64,000 bases of DNA from Paenibacillus woosongensis. GTDB lineage: Bacteria; Bacillota; Bacilli; Paenibacillales; Paenibacillaceae. Position numbers and translations under genes: made by a program. The notes beneath the pieces were generated by a model, which was not told the origin of the DNA, did not search any database, and was given only the letters and a program-made list of their open reading frames with translations. Position 1 is the stretch's first letter. Each line of letters opens with the position of its first letter. Positions 54,680 to 63,244 of the stretch are shown piece by piece. The stretch is from NCBI RefSeq assembly GCF_030122845.1, contig NZ_CP126084.1:992001-1056000 (forward strand), read 5' to 3'.

Positions 54680-54928
54680 ATGGGCAAGGAAAAGAAGGAT
54701 ATGCTCCCCATCTCGCGTGAGAGGGTGGAAGTGGAAGGGCTTTATACGGATGAGTGGGGACGTTCGGAATATTTGTACCGTGGGCAGGAGTTCCCAGCGG
54801 ATCTGATTATGGGTTCGACGGAATGGAAGCTTACAGAGCTAGCCGACCATCCTGCCGAACACGATATTGCGGATGACTTCGAGAACACAGGGCATTCGGG
54901 AAAACGCCGCAGTGGTCAAGTTGAGTGA
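54680..54928 (+). CDS. Conserved-looking hypothetical protein
   Basis: Not recognised. 82 residues, acidic, with a beta-rich middle (VEVEGLYTDEWGRSEYLYRGQEFPADLIMGSTEWKL read in segments) and an acidic/His tail. The G+C-rich codons mark the return to the chromosomal background after the A+T-rich island. ATG 54680 has GGAGG at a long distance (13 bases). A terminator follows. Confidence 0.65.
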   Translation: MGKEKKDMLPISRERVEVEGLYTDEWGRSEYLYRGQEFPADLIMGSTEWKLTELADHPAEHDIADDFENTGHSGKRRSGQVE

Positions 54929-54982
54929 TCATACAGTAAGAACGGTATTTTAGAGCTAACAATGTCCGCCACAACGTCAGCT

Positions 54983-55021
54983 ACAGCGTCAGATAAAATC
55001 TGGCGCTGTTTGTATTTTTTT
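54983..55021 (+). terminator. Rho-independent terminator
   Basis: ACAGCGTCAGAT and ATCTGGCGCTGT pair (one G-T) around a three-base loop, followed by a T-rich tract. Confidence 0.88.
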
Positions 55022-55105
55022 CGGCCTATATTTTGCGATAGCAGATGAATTGTTGACTCAGGTTACGTATAATAACGAGAAGAAGTTTTTTCGGGAGGAC
55101 GAGCC

Positions 55106-56062
55106 ATGCCAACCACGGCAGGAATACATCATATTACGGCGTTTGTGGGAGATGTTCAGGGGAACGTGGATTTCTACGCAGGCGTCCTCGGTTTGAGATT
55201 GGTCAAGAAGACGGTTAATTACGATGCACCAGAGGTCTATCATTTATATTTCGGGAATGAGACGGGCGATCCAGGAACGATCATGACCTTTTTTCCGCAA
55301 GAAGGCGCGGAGAACGGGATGATCGGGGGGGGACAGGTTGGGGTAACGGTATATGCCGTCCCGCCCGGGAGTCTGCTGTTCTGGCGCAAACGTCTGAAAA
55401 AGTTCGGAATTCCCTTCATGGACATTTCGCGCTTCGGCGAGGATTATGTGCGTTTCACCGATAATTCCGGTTTGCTAATCGACCTGGTGGAGCGCGCGGA
55501 AGGACCAGCGAGTACATGGTCTTTCAGCGGAGTGCCGCTGCAATATGCGATTAAGGGATTCGGCGGCGCATTGCTGTTCAGCAGCGATAGCGAGAGCACC
55601 GCAAAGGTGCTGGAACTGATTCTCGATATGCAGCGAATCGGCGAGGAAGAAGGGCTGATTCGGTATCAGGCGACGGGCGAGCTGGGCAATTGGATCGACT
55701 TGAATGTGGAAGACATTCCGAGATGCGGCGGTGGTGCCGGAACCGTTCACCATATCGCCTGGCGGGCGAAGGATGACGAGGAGCAGGAAGAGTGGCGGCG
55801 GATGATCGAGCAGTGCGGTCTCCGACCAACGCCGATCGTGAACCGCGAGTACTTCAAAGCGCTGTATTTCCGCGAACCGGGCGGCATTCTGTTCGAGATC
55901 GCTACCGATCCTCCAGGGTTTACGATTGACGAGCCGCTGGTGCGGCTTGGTGAGAACCTGATGCTGCCGGATCGTTATGAGCCGCATCGCAGCGCGATTC
56001 TTTCTCATTTGGTCAGCTTTCAGGTACGCTCTTTAGAATATGAAGAGGAGGCAGAAGAATGA
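55106..56062 (+). CDS. mhqE: Ring-cleaving dioxygenase-like glyoxalase (VOC) protein
   Basis: 318 residues, two VOC halves (about 5-130 and 150-280). Metal ligands are visible as His in GIHHIT near the start, His/Glu in GAGTVHHIAWRA and GGILFEIATDPPGF. It matches the MhqA/MhqE/MhqO proteins of Bacillus, which protect against quinones and catechols. GGGAGG precedes ATG 55106. It overlaps the next gene by four bases (ATGA), the mhqED order of B. subtilis. Whether control is by MhqR cannot be told from the upstream region. Confidence 0.88.
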   Translation: MPTTAGIHHITAFVGDVQGNVDFYAGVLGLRLVKKTVNYDAPEVYHLYFGNETGDPGTIMTFFPQEGAENGMIGGGQVGVTVYAVPPGSLLFWRKRLKKFGIPFMDISRFGEDYVRFTDNSGLLIDLVERAEGPASTWSFSGVPLQYAIKGFGGALLFSSDSESTAKVLELILDMQRIGEEEGLIRYQATGELGNWIDLNVEDIPRCGGGAGTVHHIAWRAKDDEEQEEWRRMIEQCGLRPTPIVNREYFKALYFREPGGILFEIATDPPGFTIDEPLVRLGENLMLPDRYEPHRSAILSHLVSFQVRSLEYEEEAEE

Positions 56063-56676
56063 AGCATTTATTTCACGAAGGCAAGAATAGGTCGGCGCCG
56101 GTGCTGGTGCTCCTGCATGGCACGGGAGGAACGGAGAGCGATTTGCTGCCGCTTGCCGCGGCTCTGTCGCCGGATTCTTCGGTTCTCGGCATTCGCGGGA
56201 ATGTGCTTGAAAACGGGATGCCCCGTTTTTTCCGCCGGTTGGCCGAAGGCGTGTTTGATGTGGAGGATTTGGCGCTGCGGACTCGCGAGCTGTATGATTT
56301 TCTCGATGAATCGGCCGTAAAGTATGGGCTTGATCGGCGCAATTATGTTGCTGTAGGATATTCGAATGGGGCTAATATCGCGGCGAGCCTGTTGTTTCAT
56401 TATAATGATGCCCTTAGCGGGGCTGTGCTGCATCACCCGATGGTTCCGCTGCGCAGCGTAGTGCTGCCGGATTTGAAGAATGTTCCAGTCTTCATTGGAG
56501 CGGGGCGAAATGACCGGATGTGTTCCCCGGCCGAGACGGAGGAGCTGAGCAGCCTGCTGGAAGGAGCGGGCGCCAAGCTGACGGTGCACTGGGAAAATGC
56601 GGGACACAGCTTGACCGGAACGGAAATTGACGCTGCGGCTGCCTGGTTCAGACAGACATTTGCATCTATAGAATGA
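56059..56676 (+). CDS. mhqD: MhqD-like carboxylesterase/phospholipase
   Basis: 205-residue alpha/beta-hydrolase. Nucleophile Ser in VGYSNGANIA (about residue 101), oxyanion HGTGG, Asp in GAGRNDRM and His in NAGHSLTGTE complete the triad. Translationally coupled to the dioxygenase-like gene, as in mhqED, where it is induced by 2-methylhydroquinone. AGAGGAGG precedes ATG 56059. Confidence 0.88.
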   Translation: MKHLFHEGKNRSAPVLVLLHGTGGTESDLLPLAAALSPDSSVLGIRGNVLENGMPRFFRRLAEGVFDVEDLALRTRELYDFLDESAVKYGLDRRNYVAVGYSNGANIAASLLFHYNDALSGAVLHHPMVPLRSVVLPDLKNVPVFIGAGRNDRMCSPAETEELSSLLEGAGAKLTVHWENAGHSLTGTEIDAAAAWFRQTFASIE

Positions 56677-56754
56677 TAAGAGAGCAATCAGGACTATATT
56701 ATATTTTCATATAGAGAATTATTAATTTTGTTTATAAGAAGCGGGGAGAAAAGA

Positions 56755-58029
56755 ATGAATCAAACGGAGCAAGAAACTGAACAACGTACGGTAGGCATGG
56801 AAGAGATCGTTCGGGCCCATCATGTGCTTAAGGAAGTCGTCGTGCGCACGCCGCTGCAGCTGGATGCGACATTGTCGGCGAAATACGGCTGCCGGGTGTT
56901 TTTGAAGCGGGAGGATCTTCAGGTCGTCCGTTCTTTCAAAATTCGCGGAGCCTACAATAAAATTCGCAGCCTAAGTCCAGAGGAGCTGGAGAAGGGCATC
57001 GTCTGTTCAAGCGCAGGCAACCATGCGCAAGGCGTAGCCTTCTCCTGTAATGCGCTGGGAATTCCAGGCGCCATCTATATGCCGAGCACGACGCCAAATC
57101 AGAAGGTGAAGCAGGTTAAACGGTTTGGCGGCTCGCATGTGGAAGTTATTTTAACTGGAGATACGTATGACGACGCTTATGAGGAAGCGATGAAGGCGTG
57201 CCAGGACCGCGGCATGACGTTCATTCATCCGTTCGACGATGCGAAGATTGTGGCGGGTAACGGAACGATCGGCATGGAGATTCTGGAGAACCTGGATACG
57301 CCCGCGGACTATGTGTTCGTAACGATTGGCGGCGGCGGATTGGCTTCGGGGGTCGGCTCGTATATCAAGGCGATGAGCCCGGAGACGAAATTAATCGGGG
57401 TTGAGCCGCTGGGGGCTGCCTCCATGAGCGAATCGTTCAAGCAGGAGCAGGTGGTAACGCTAGAGACGATTGATAAGTTCGTAGACGGTGCAGCCGTGAA
57501 GCGGGTCGGTGATTTGAACTATCACATTTGCGCCGAGCTGCTGGACGATATCGTTAAGGTGCCGGAAGGCAAAGCCTGCACAACGATTCTCGATTTATAC
57601 AATGATAGTGCGATCGTAGTGGAGCCTGCCGGAGCGCTGTCGGTGTCCGCGCTGGATATGTATAAGGACGAAATCCGCGGCAAAACGGTCGTCTGCGTCA
57701 TCAGCGGCGGCAATAATGATATCGACCGCATGCAGGAAATGAAGGAGCGCTCGCTTATTTATGAAGGATTGAAGCATTATTTCATGGTGAACTTCCCTCA
57801 GCGTGCCGGAGCGCTGCGTGAATTTCTGCAGGACGTGCTGGGGCCAAACGATGACATTACCCGGTTCGAGTATACGAAGAAGCATAATAAGGAGAACGGG
57901 CCGGCATTAGTGGGCATCGAGCTGAGCGACCCGGCGGATTATGAAGCCTTGATCGGCCGCATGAAAGCAAAGGGGATTACCTATACGGAGCTGAACCGGG
58001 ATTTGAATTTGTTTAATTTGTTGATTTGA
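56755..58029 (+). CDS. ilvA: Threonine dehydratase, biosynthetic
   Basis: Deaminates threonine to 2-oxobutyrate for isoleucine; 424 residues. PLP Lys lies in VRSFKIRGAYNK (about residue 64), the phosphate loop is GGGGLASGVGS, SSAGNHAQGVA contacts substrate. The C-terminal 80 residues form one ACT-like regulatory domain (HYFMVNFPQRAGALREFL), the short Bacillus form. ATG 56755 follows GGGGAG; no T-box leader is seen upstream. Confidence 0.95.
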   Translation: MNQTEQETEQRTVGMEEIVRAHHVLKEVVVRTPLQLDATLSAKYGCRVFLKREDLQVVRSFKIRGAYNKIRSLSPEELEKGIVCSSAGNHAQGVAFSCNALGIPGAIYMPSTTPNQKVKQVKRFGGSHVEVILTGDTYDDAYEEAMKACQDRGMTFIHPFDDAKIVAGNGTIGMEILENLDTPADYVFVTIGGGGLASGVGSYIKAMSPETKLIGVEPLGAASMSESFKQEQVVTLETIDKFVDGAAVKRVGDLNYHICAELLDDIVKVPEGKACTTILDLYNDSAIVVEPAGALSVSALDMYKDEIRGKTVVCVISGGNNDIDRMQEMKERSLIYEGLKHYFMVNFPQRAGALREFLQDVLGPNDDITRFEYTKKHNKENGPALVGIELSDPADYEALIGRMKAKGITYTELNRDLNLFNLLI

Positions 58030-58075
58030 GCTTGAATTTGAGCTTGAATTTGAGCTTGAATTTGAGCTTGAGTTT
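58028..58075 (+). repeat. Four tandem copies of a 12-bp unit at the ilvA stop
   Basis: GAGCTTGAATTT occurs four times in a row (last copy with one change), beginning within the ilvA stop codon, and decays into similar TTGA-rich sequence to about 58110. Confidence 0.9.
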
Positions 58076-58148
58076 GATTTCGAGTTTATTTTGAGATATG
58101 AATTTGAATTGGCGGAATAATCTGGTTGTAGAACGGAGGTCGGTGCAG

Positions 58149-58772
58149 ATGGGCATGGATCCAAAATGGCTGGAATGGGCGAAGCAAATTCAGGCGCTTG
58201 CTCAGACCGGGCTTGCCTATACGAAGGATGTCTACGATGTGGAACGTTATGAGGCTCTTCGGGAAATCAGCATAGACATTATGAACAGCTATACCAAGGT
58301 GGACCGGGAGATTATTGAGCTGTCATTCGCCAATGAGCGCGGATATGCAACGCCCAAGGTGGATATTCGCGGCGTTGTGTTCAAGGATAACCAAATATTG
58401 CTCGTACAGGAGAAGCATGACGGCGACTGGGCATTGCCTGGAGGCTGGGGGGATATCGGGCTGTCTCCTACTGAAGTGGCGGTGAAGGAAATCAAGGAAG
58501 AGTCCGGCTACGAAGCGGTACCGGTTCGTTTGCTCGCTGTTCTGGATAAAAAATTCCATGGTCACCCGCCAGAGCCGTATCACGTCTATAAATTTTTCAT
58601 TCAATGCGAAATTGTCGGCGGTGAAGCCGCAGAGGGGCTTGAGACGAGCGGCGTAGCCTTTTTTGAGGAAACTCAGCTTCCGAAGCTATCCCTCCAAAGA
58701 AACACAGAGGAGCAGATCAAGATGATGTTCCAATTTCTGAGAAACCCGGATAAACCGGCAATTGTCGATTAG
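58149..58772 (+). CDS. Nudix hydrolase with N-terminal Nudix_N domain
   Basis: 207 residues. The first 60 residues (WLEWAKQIQALAQTGLAYTKDVYDVERYE read in parts) match the Nudix_N domain of enzymes acting on nucleoside diphosphates linked to another moiety. The Nudix box starts GGWGDIGLSPTE and continues with KEIKEESGY, retaining the catalytic glutamates. ADP-ribose or a sugar nucleotide is a likely substrate. ATG 58149 is set by GGAGG nine bases ahead; the frame is open from 58098. Confidence 0.9.
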   Translation: MGMDPKWLEWAKQIQALAQTGLAYTKDVYDVERYEALREISIDIMNSYTKVDREIIELSFANERGYATPKVDIRGVVFKDNQILLVQEKHDGDWALPGGWGDIGLSPTEVAVKEIKEESGYEAVPVRLLAVLDKKFHGHPPEPYHVYKFFIQCEIVGGEAAEGLETSGVAFFEETQLPKLSLQRNTEEQIKMMFQFLRNPDKPAIVD

Positions 58773-58820
58773 ACTACGGCACTCAGCAGCCTGTTTGAGT
58801 TTAAAAAGTTGTTGCAAATT

Positions 58821-58906
58821 AAAGGCAGCCTACAGCGGCCAAAGTGAATTGTGACCGGATTTATGAAATAGGTTACAGTTCATTGAGCTGGATGGGCTGC
58901 TTTTTT
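58821..58906 (+). terminator. Possible branched terminator after the Nudix gene
   Basis: AAAGGCAGCC (58821-58830) can pair with GGGCTGCTTT (58894 onward), which runs into six T. Within the loop AATTGTGACC pairs with GGTTACAGTT. The large loop makes this less certain. Confidence 0.5.
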
Positions 58907-58922
58907 GGGTTGTCAGCAAGTT

Positions 58923-59109
58923 GCTAACGGACCGAGGAGCCGCTATTGTCGCAAAATCGAGTACAAACACAGGCTAACGGACCTGAGAGACCTTATACAG
59001 CCAGAAAGGTTGCTTTGGCCGGTGATTTTTAGCGAATAGGGTCTTCTGTGTCCGTTAGGTACGGTTATGAGCAGTTTTGTCACAGATAGCGTCTATGGTG
59101 TCCATAAGG
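58923..59109. repeat. TAACGGACA repeat element, copy B
   Basis: Two forward motifs (58923, 58973) and two inverted ones (ending 59058 and near 59109, the latter diverged) repeat the order and spacing of copy A at 35321-35510. No ORF. Confidence 0.75.
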
Positions 59110-59138
59110 TCTCGCCCCTATATTTGCACTATACTTAC

Positions 59139-59201
59139 TTACCCCTGTACTTGTTCCTATCCATGCGGCCTTACCCCTGTACTTGTTCCTATCCATGCGG
59201 C
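59139..59201 (+). repeat. Perfect 31-bp direct repeat
   Basis: A 31-bp sequence beginning TTACCCCTGTACTTG occurs at 59139-59169 and 59171-59201, one base apart and without mismatch. Confidence 0.92.
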
Positions 59202-59310
59202 TGCACTCAACGGAACGCTCAATGACAGCGCAGCAATCTACAAGCTGAGCGAGAGAAGAACCCAATCGATGTCCTATTTTAACTAATCGTCGTGCCATAA
59301 CAAGCGATGG

Positions 59311-59345
59311 AACAATTGCTACAATTGTTCCTGTAAGCGTATACA
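59311..59345 (+). promoter_or_regulatory. Palindrome and CRE-like site upstream of the second ABC importer
   Basis: AACAATTG and CAATTGTT (59311-59329) form an eight-base inverted repeat with a three-base spacer. TGTAAGCGTATACA (59332-59345) matches the CcpA operator at all but one fixed position. They lie about 370 bp before the permease gene. Confidence 0.5.
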
Positions 59346-59389
59346 GATTGCGTGTGTGTGGGTGGCTTAGCGCTGTTATGAGATGTCAA

Positions 59390-59610
59390 GCACCGTGCTC
59401 CGGAGGTTCCCGGGGTTCGAAAGGCTATATAGCTCAACGCCGCGCTGAAAGTTCCCCAGGTTTGGCAGGCATGCAGCGCAACCCCACCGCTGGGCGGAGG
59501 GCTTTAAGGCAATGCGGCGCAACACCACCAGTTGGAGGGTCGTAGCGCGCGAAAGCTGTGCAGCCAACACCCTCATGGTGGGAGCGTCGCGCGATGCGGT
59601 TCACGAGAGG
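59390..59610 (+). repeat. Degenerate periodic repeats before the second ABC importer
   Basis: Segments ending in GCGCAACCCCACCGCTGG, GCGCAACACCACCAGTTGG and GCCAACACCCTCATGG recur about every 43 bases, each able to form a small CCAC/GTGG hairpin. The ORFs crossing this stretch have no ribosome binding site. The remaining bases to 59717 hold no recognisable feature. Confidence 0.5.
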
Positions 59611-59717
59611 AGCCGGGCAGCTGTACACGACAGATGCGATGAACTCTTCGCCAGTGATCTAGGGAACGGTTCTTGAACGAAAGCAGGACAATTGCGATGA
59701 GAAAGGGGAGAGCTGCA

Positions 59718-60605
59718 ATGAGAGAGACGGGCTTGAAGCGGCTGACGAGCGGAGCCTTTTTTATGGGGCCTGCGCTGTTGATTTTTGCTGCGATTATCAT
59801 TGTTCCTATCGGGATGAGCATGTATTACAGCTTGTTTCAATGGGATGCGATATCGGCCATGATTTTTACCGGAATGGACAATTATACGCGGTTGTTTCAG
59901 GATCCAGTGTTATGGATTTCGTTAAAAAATTCGCTGTACCTCACGTTGGGGGCATTGCTGATCCAACTGCCGGTCGGGCTGTTTCTGGCGATTCTGCTCG
60001 GCTACAAACTCAGAGGCTCCAATTTTATGAAAACGATCTATTTTACGCCCGTGATGCTGTCGACCGCGGTGCTGGGCATCCTGTGGGCGCAAATTTATGA
60101 TCCAAACTTCGGCCTGCTGAACAACCTGCTGATCAAGCTTGGCCTGCAGAGCTGGACACATGCCTGGCTTGGAGAGACGGGGACGGCGCTGGCTTCGGTT
60201 ATTGCGGTCGTTGCCTGGCAGTTTATCGGCTTCTATGTTGTCGTATATTTCGCGGCGCTGCAGAACATATCCGACGAAGTGCTTGAGGCCGCGCGGGTTG
60301 AAGGGGCCAGTGAATGGAGAATCGTATTCAACATTCAGATTCCGCTCATTTGGGGAACGATTACGTTCACGGTGCTGAACTGTGTCATCAACTCGCTGAA
60401 GTATTTTGACCTCATCTATATTATGACGGGCGGCGGACCTAACAACTCCAGCGAGGTCATTGCCAGCTACATGATGAAGAACGCCTTCAAGCTGATGGAT
60501 TATGGGTATGGAAGCGCCATATCGACCTTCCTGCTGCTGTTCGGGCTGTTCCTGGCGTTGATCATTTTCAAATTGCTAAACAAGGGCAGCGCTAAATTCC
60601 AATAA
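59718..60605 (+). CDS. Sugar ABC transporter permease (MalF/UgpA type)
   Basis: 295-residue CUT1 permease with about six membrane helices and EAA loop EAARVEGASEW followed by the I-x-IP pattern (about 200-220). ATG 59718 follows AAAGGGGAG by seven bases and is preferred to TTG 59673 or ATG 59697, which lie ahead of that site. Partner genes are the permease at 60690 and binding protein at 61642; no ATPase is present. The following GH43 gene points to xylo- or arabino-oligosaccharides as cargo. Confidence 0.93.
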   Translation: MRETGLKRLTSGAFFMGPALLIFAAIIIVPIGMSMYYSLFQWDAISAMIFTGMDNYTRLFQDPVLWISLKNSLYLTLGALLIQLPVGLFLAILLGYKLRGSNFMKTIYFTPVMLSTAVLGILWAQIYDPNFGLLNNLLIKLGLQSWTHAWLGETGTALASVIAVVAWQFIGFYVVVYFAALQNISDEVLEAARVEGASEWRIVFNIQIPLIWGTITFTVLNCVINSLKYFDLIYIMTGGGPNNSSEVIASYMMKNAFKLMDYGYGSAISTFLLLFGLFLALIIFKLLNKGSAKFQ

Positions 60606-60689
60606 AAAACATAGGCGGAGGAAGCTGAAACGTTGGCTGAAGATGCTTATGAATGAATTTCATCATCCTAAAGAAAGGAGAGGGTCATC

Positions 60690-61586
60690 TTGCTTAGAGC
60701 ACATGCGGCAGCACATCGTCAACAGCCGAAAACTACGGGAGTGAGCAGCGAACGACGCTTTTTTGGCCGGAAAATCGCTGTGAAATCCCTGTTGTACGCT
60801 ATCCTGCTGACTCACCTGGTGTTTACGGGATATCCGTTTGTTTGGATGGTCATCTCATCCTTTAAGAGCAACAAGGAGTATTTCGCGAATCCGTGGGGAT
60901 TGCCGTCGGAATGGCGGTTCGACAATTTCGCCAAAGCCTGGAGCGAAGGAATCGGCGGCTATTTGTTCAACAGCTTGTACATTACGCTGTTCTCTGTGAT
61001 CGGTCTGCTGATCGTGGCGACCTTGATCGGATTTTATTTTGCGGCCCGTCCTTTCAAAGGCTCCGGCCTGCTGCTGGGAATGTTCTTTCTAGGCATGCTC
61101 ATTCCTGTGCACAGCACGCTGATTCCGCTGTTCATGATCTCGAACCGGATCGGCACTTACGATACGTTTTGGGCGCTATTTTTTCCATACATTGCATTTA
61201 ACCTGCCGGTGGCGGTATTTCTGTCCTATGGATTTTTCCGGGAGGTGCCAAGGGAGATCGAGGAGGCGGCAACCGTGGACGGCTGCGGCATTTACCAGAG
61301 CTTCTTCCGCGTATACTTTCCTTTAGCCAAGCCAGTGCTGGCTACGGTGACGATCGTTTCTTTTTTCAACATTATGAATGATTTCGTCTTTCCGTTAGTA
61401 ATGATTTCCAAGGAATCTTTGAAAACGCTGCCGATCGGACTGATGATGTTCAAAGGCAACTTTAGCGCAGACTATTCACTGATCAGCGCGGCATTAGTTA
61501 TAACTACAGCCCCGATCCTTATGCTGTACATGTTCCTGCAAAAGTACGTTCACAAAGGGGTTGTGGCTGGCTCCGTCAAGGGCTAG
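60690..61586 (+). CDS. Sugar ABC transporter permease (MalG/UgpE type)
   Basis: 298 residues. A hydrophilic N-terminus of about 30 residues precedes six membrane helices; EAA loop EEAATVDGCGIY at about 190-201, where the usual DGA reads DGC. It starts at TTG 60690, behind AAAGGAGAGGG. The ending KGVVAGSVKG is usual for MalG-type subunits. Confidence 0.93.
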   Translation: MLRAHAAAHRQQPKTTGVSSERRFFGRKIAVKSLLYAILLTHLVFTGYPFVWMVISSFKSNKEYFANPWGLPSEWRFDNFAKAWSEGIGGYLFNSLYITLFSVIGLLIVATLIGFYFAARPFKGSGLLLGMFFLGMLIPVHSTLIPLFMISNRIGTYDTFWALFFPYIAFNLPVAVFLSYGFFREVPREIEEAATVDGCGIYQSFFRVYFPLAKPVLATVTIVSFFNIMNDFVFPLVMISKESLKTLPIGLMMFKGNFSADYSLISAALVITTAPILMLYMFLQKYVHKGVVAGSVKG

Positions 61587-61641
61587 GTGCAGGGACAGGC
61601 TGGGGTTTATAATAAACATGACAAATCGAGGGGGAACACCA

Positions 61642-62895
61642 ATGAAGAAGGCATTCGCAGTAGTGATGCTTGCCGTGTTGCTTACCGTTACGGCATGCTC
61701 CAACCAAGGGGAGAGCAAGAAACAGGCAGGCGTTAAGGAATTGACAATGTGGAGCATGGAGACGCGCAGCCGGGACACGATCGAGAAGTCGATCAAGGAA
61801 TTCAATGATACGCATCCGGATATTCATTTGACGGCGGAATTTTTTGAGGACGAGGCGTTGAAAACGAAAATGAAGGTGGCGATTGCGGGCAATCAGCTGC
61901 CGGACATCATTACGTACTGGAGCGGGGAAACGTTCGATACGCTGGTGTCCACCAATATGCTGGGCGATATTACGGACAAGCTGGCCCAGGACGCGGAGTT
62001 TAAAGATAACGTGCTGCCGGGCGGACTTGATACGTTCACCTATGAAGATAAGACCTATGCCATTCCTGTCTTATTCAGCGGCGTATCGCTCTGGTATAAT
62101 AAAGAGATATTCGCTGAGAATGGCTTGACTCCGCCTGCGACGTATGATGAACTTTTAAGTGTGGTAGATCAGTTGAACGCGAAGGATATTACGCCGATTA
62201 CGATCGCCGGCAAGGAACGCTGGCCGATGCTGCACTGGTTCTCTTATCTGGCTCAGCGGGTCGGTGGAACGGAGCCGTTCGAGAAGGCCAAAAACGGGGA
62301 AGCCGATTTCACGCAGGACAGCTTCGTACAAGCCGGGGAGATGCTAAGAGAGCTGGCCATTGACAGAAAGGGATTTGTAAACGGATTCCTGGGACTTGAT
62401 TATGCCGCTGCGGAATCGCTGTTCGTTAACGAACGTGCGGCGATGTATTTGCAGGGAGAATGGGCGATGGAAGCGTTTTTGAACGATGAGTTTGCGGAGA
62501 AGGTAGGTTTCGTGCCGTTCCCTGCGGTCGATGGCGGCCAAGGCAGCATCAACGTGTATCAAGGCGGCTTCGGCGTAGGCATGGCGATCTCGTCCAAGGC
62601 GGATCAGGACGCGGCTTATACCGCGATTCGTTTCCTGTCCAGCCCGGAGCAGAGAAAGGAAATTTACGAAGGCGCTAACATCAGCCCGATGAAAAATCCT
62701 GGCCTCGACGATTCCAAGATGCATCCGCTCGCTTATGAATACGATAAGTCGATCAGTGACAATCTGGAAGGCTTCTTCGGCTACTACGACCAGACGCTTG
62801 ATGCGAGACGGGCTGATCAATTCCTGGATCTGATGGGCGCCATCGTCGGCCAGAGCAGCAATGATGTGAAGGAAGAATTGGCGAAGATTAAGTAA
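61642..62895 (+). CDS. Sugar ABC transporter substrate-binding lipoprotein
   Basis: 417-residue family 1 binding protein. Signal peptide with lipobox T-V-T-A-C (Cys20). Conserved parts include ELTMWSMETRS, the ITYWSGETFDTLV region, AIPVLFSGVSLWYNKEIF, and YLQGEWAMEAFL, typical of oligosaccharide-binding proteins. ATG 61642 with GAGGGGG ahead; the frame overlaps back into the permease but those residues precede the signal peptide. Confidence 0.93.
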   Translation: MKKAFAVVMLAVLLTVTACSNQGESKKQAGVKELTMWSMETRSRDTIEKSIKEFNDTHPDIHLTAEFFEDEALKTKMKVAIAGNQLPDIITYWSGETFDTLVSTNMLGDITDKLAQDAEFKDNVLPGGLDTFTYEDKTYAIPVLFSGVSLWYNKEIFAENGLTPPATYDELLSVVDQLNAKDITPITIAGKERWPMLHWFSYLAQRVGGTEPFEKAKNGEADFTQDSFVQAGEMLRELAIDRKGFVNGFLGLDYAAAESLFVNERAAMYLQGEWAMEAFLNDEFAEKVGFVPFPAVDGGQGSINVYQGGFGVGMAISSKADQDAAYTAIRFLSSPEQRKEIYEGANISPMKNPGLDDSKMHPLAYEYDKSISDNLEGFFGYYDQTLDARRADQFLDLMGAIVGQSSNDVKEELAKIK

Positions 62896-62906
62896 GGGCG
62901 GCGAAA

Positions 62907-63172
62907 CTATAAGTTGAACTAAAGAATGGATGCAGGCAGGGGAGAAAAATGGTTCCGAAGAGTGAAAGCTTCCTGAAAGAAAGCTGCTCTGGGCGCATAA
63001 GCTTGTGACCGCTTTGAGGCTGCCTCGGGAGCATCCGCTCGGGGTCGCCTTTGAGCCCCTGTTTTCTCCCTCTTATGAATCCATATCATTCAAGAAATCT
63101 GGGAGAAACAGCGATCGTAGGCACAACATTTTTCGTACTTGCCCACATCCATCTCAAACGTTCAACTTATAG
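62907..63172. mobile_element. MITE-like element with about 48-bp inverted ends
   Basis: Perfect 13-bp ends, CTATAAGTTGAAC (62907-62919) and GTTCAACTTATAG (63160-63172), are extended inward by matched blocks ATGGATG, GGCA and GAAAAATG at equal offsets. Total 266 bp, no credible ORF. The interior has GGGAGAAAA (62940 region) opposite TTTTCTCCC (63062 region). It sits between the binding-protein gene and GH43. Confidence 0.8.
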
Positions 63173-63244
63173 ATTTCCAAGAAGAAGTTGTACCGTGAAA
63201 GCTGCAGGGATGCAGACAACTAGAACGAAGTGGAGGAAAATGTG

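Noticed and set aside
56677..56754. T-box leader before ilvA
   Set aside because: The upstream gap is only 78 bases and lacks the T-box sequence and a terminator.
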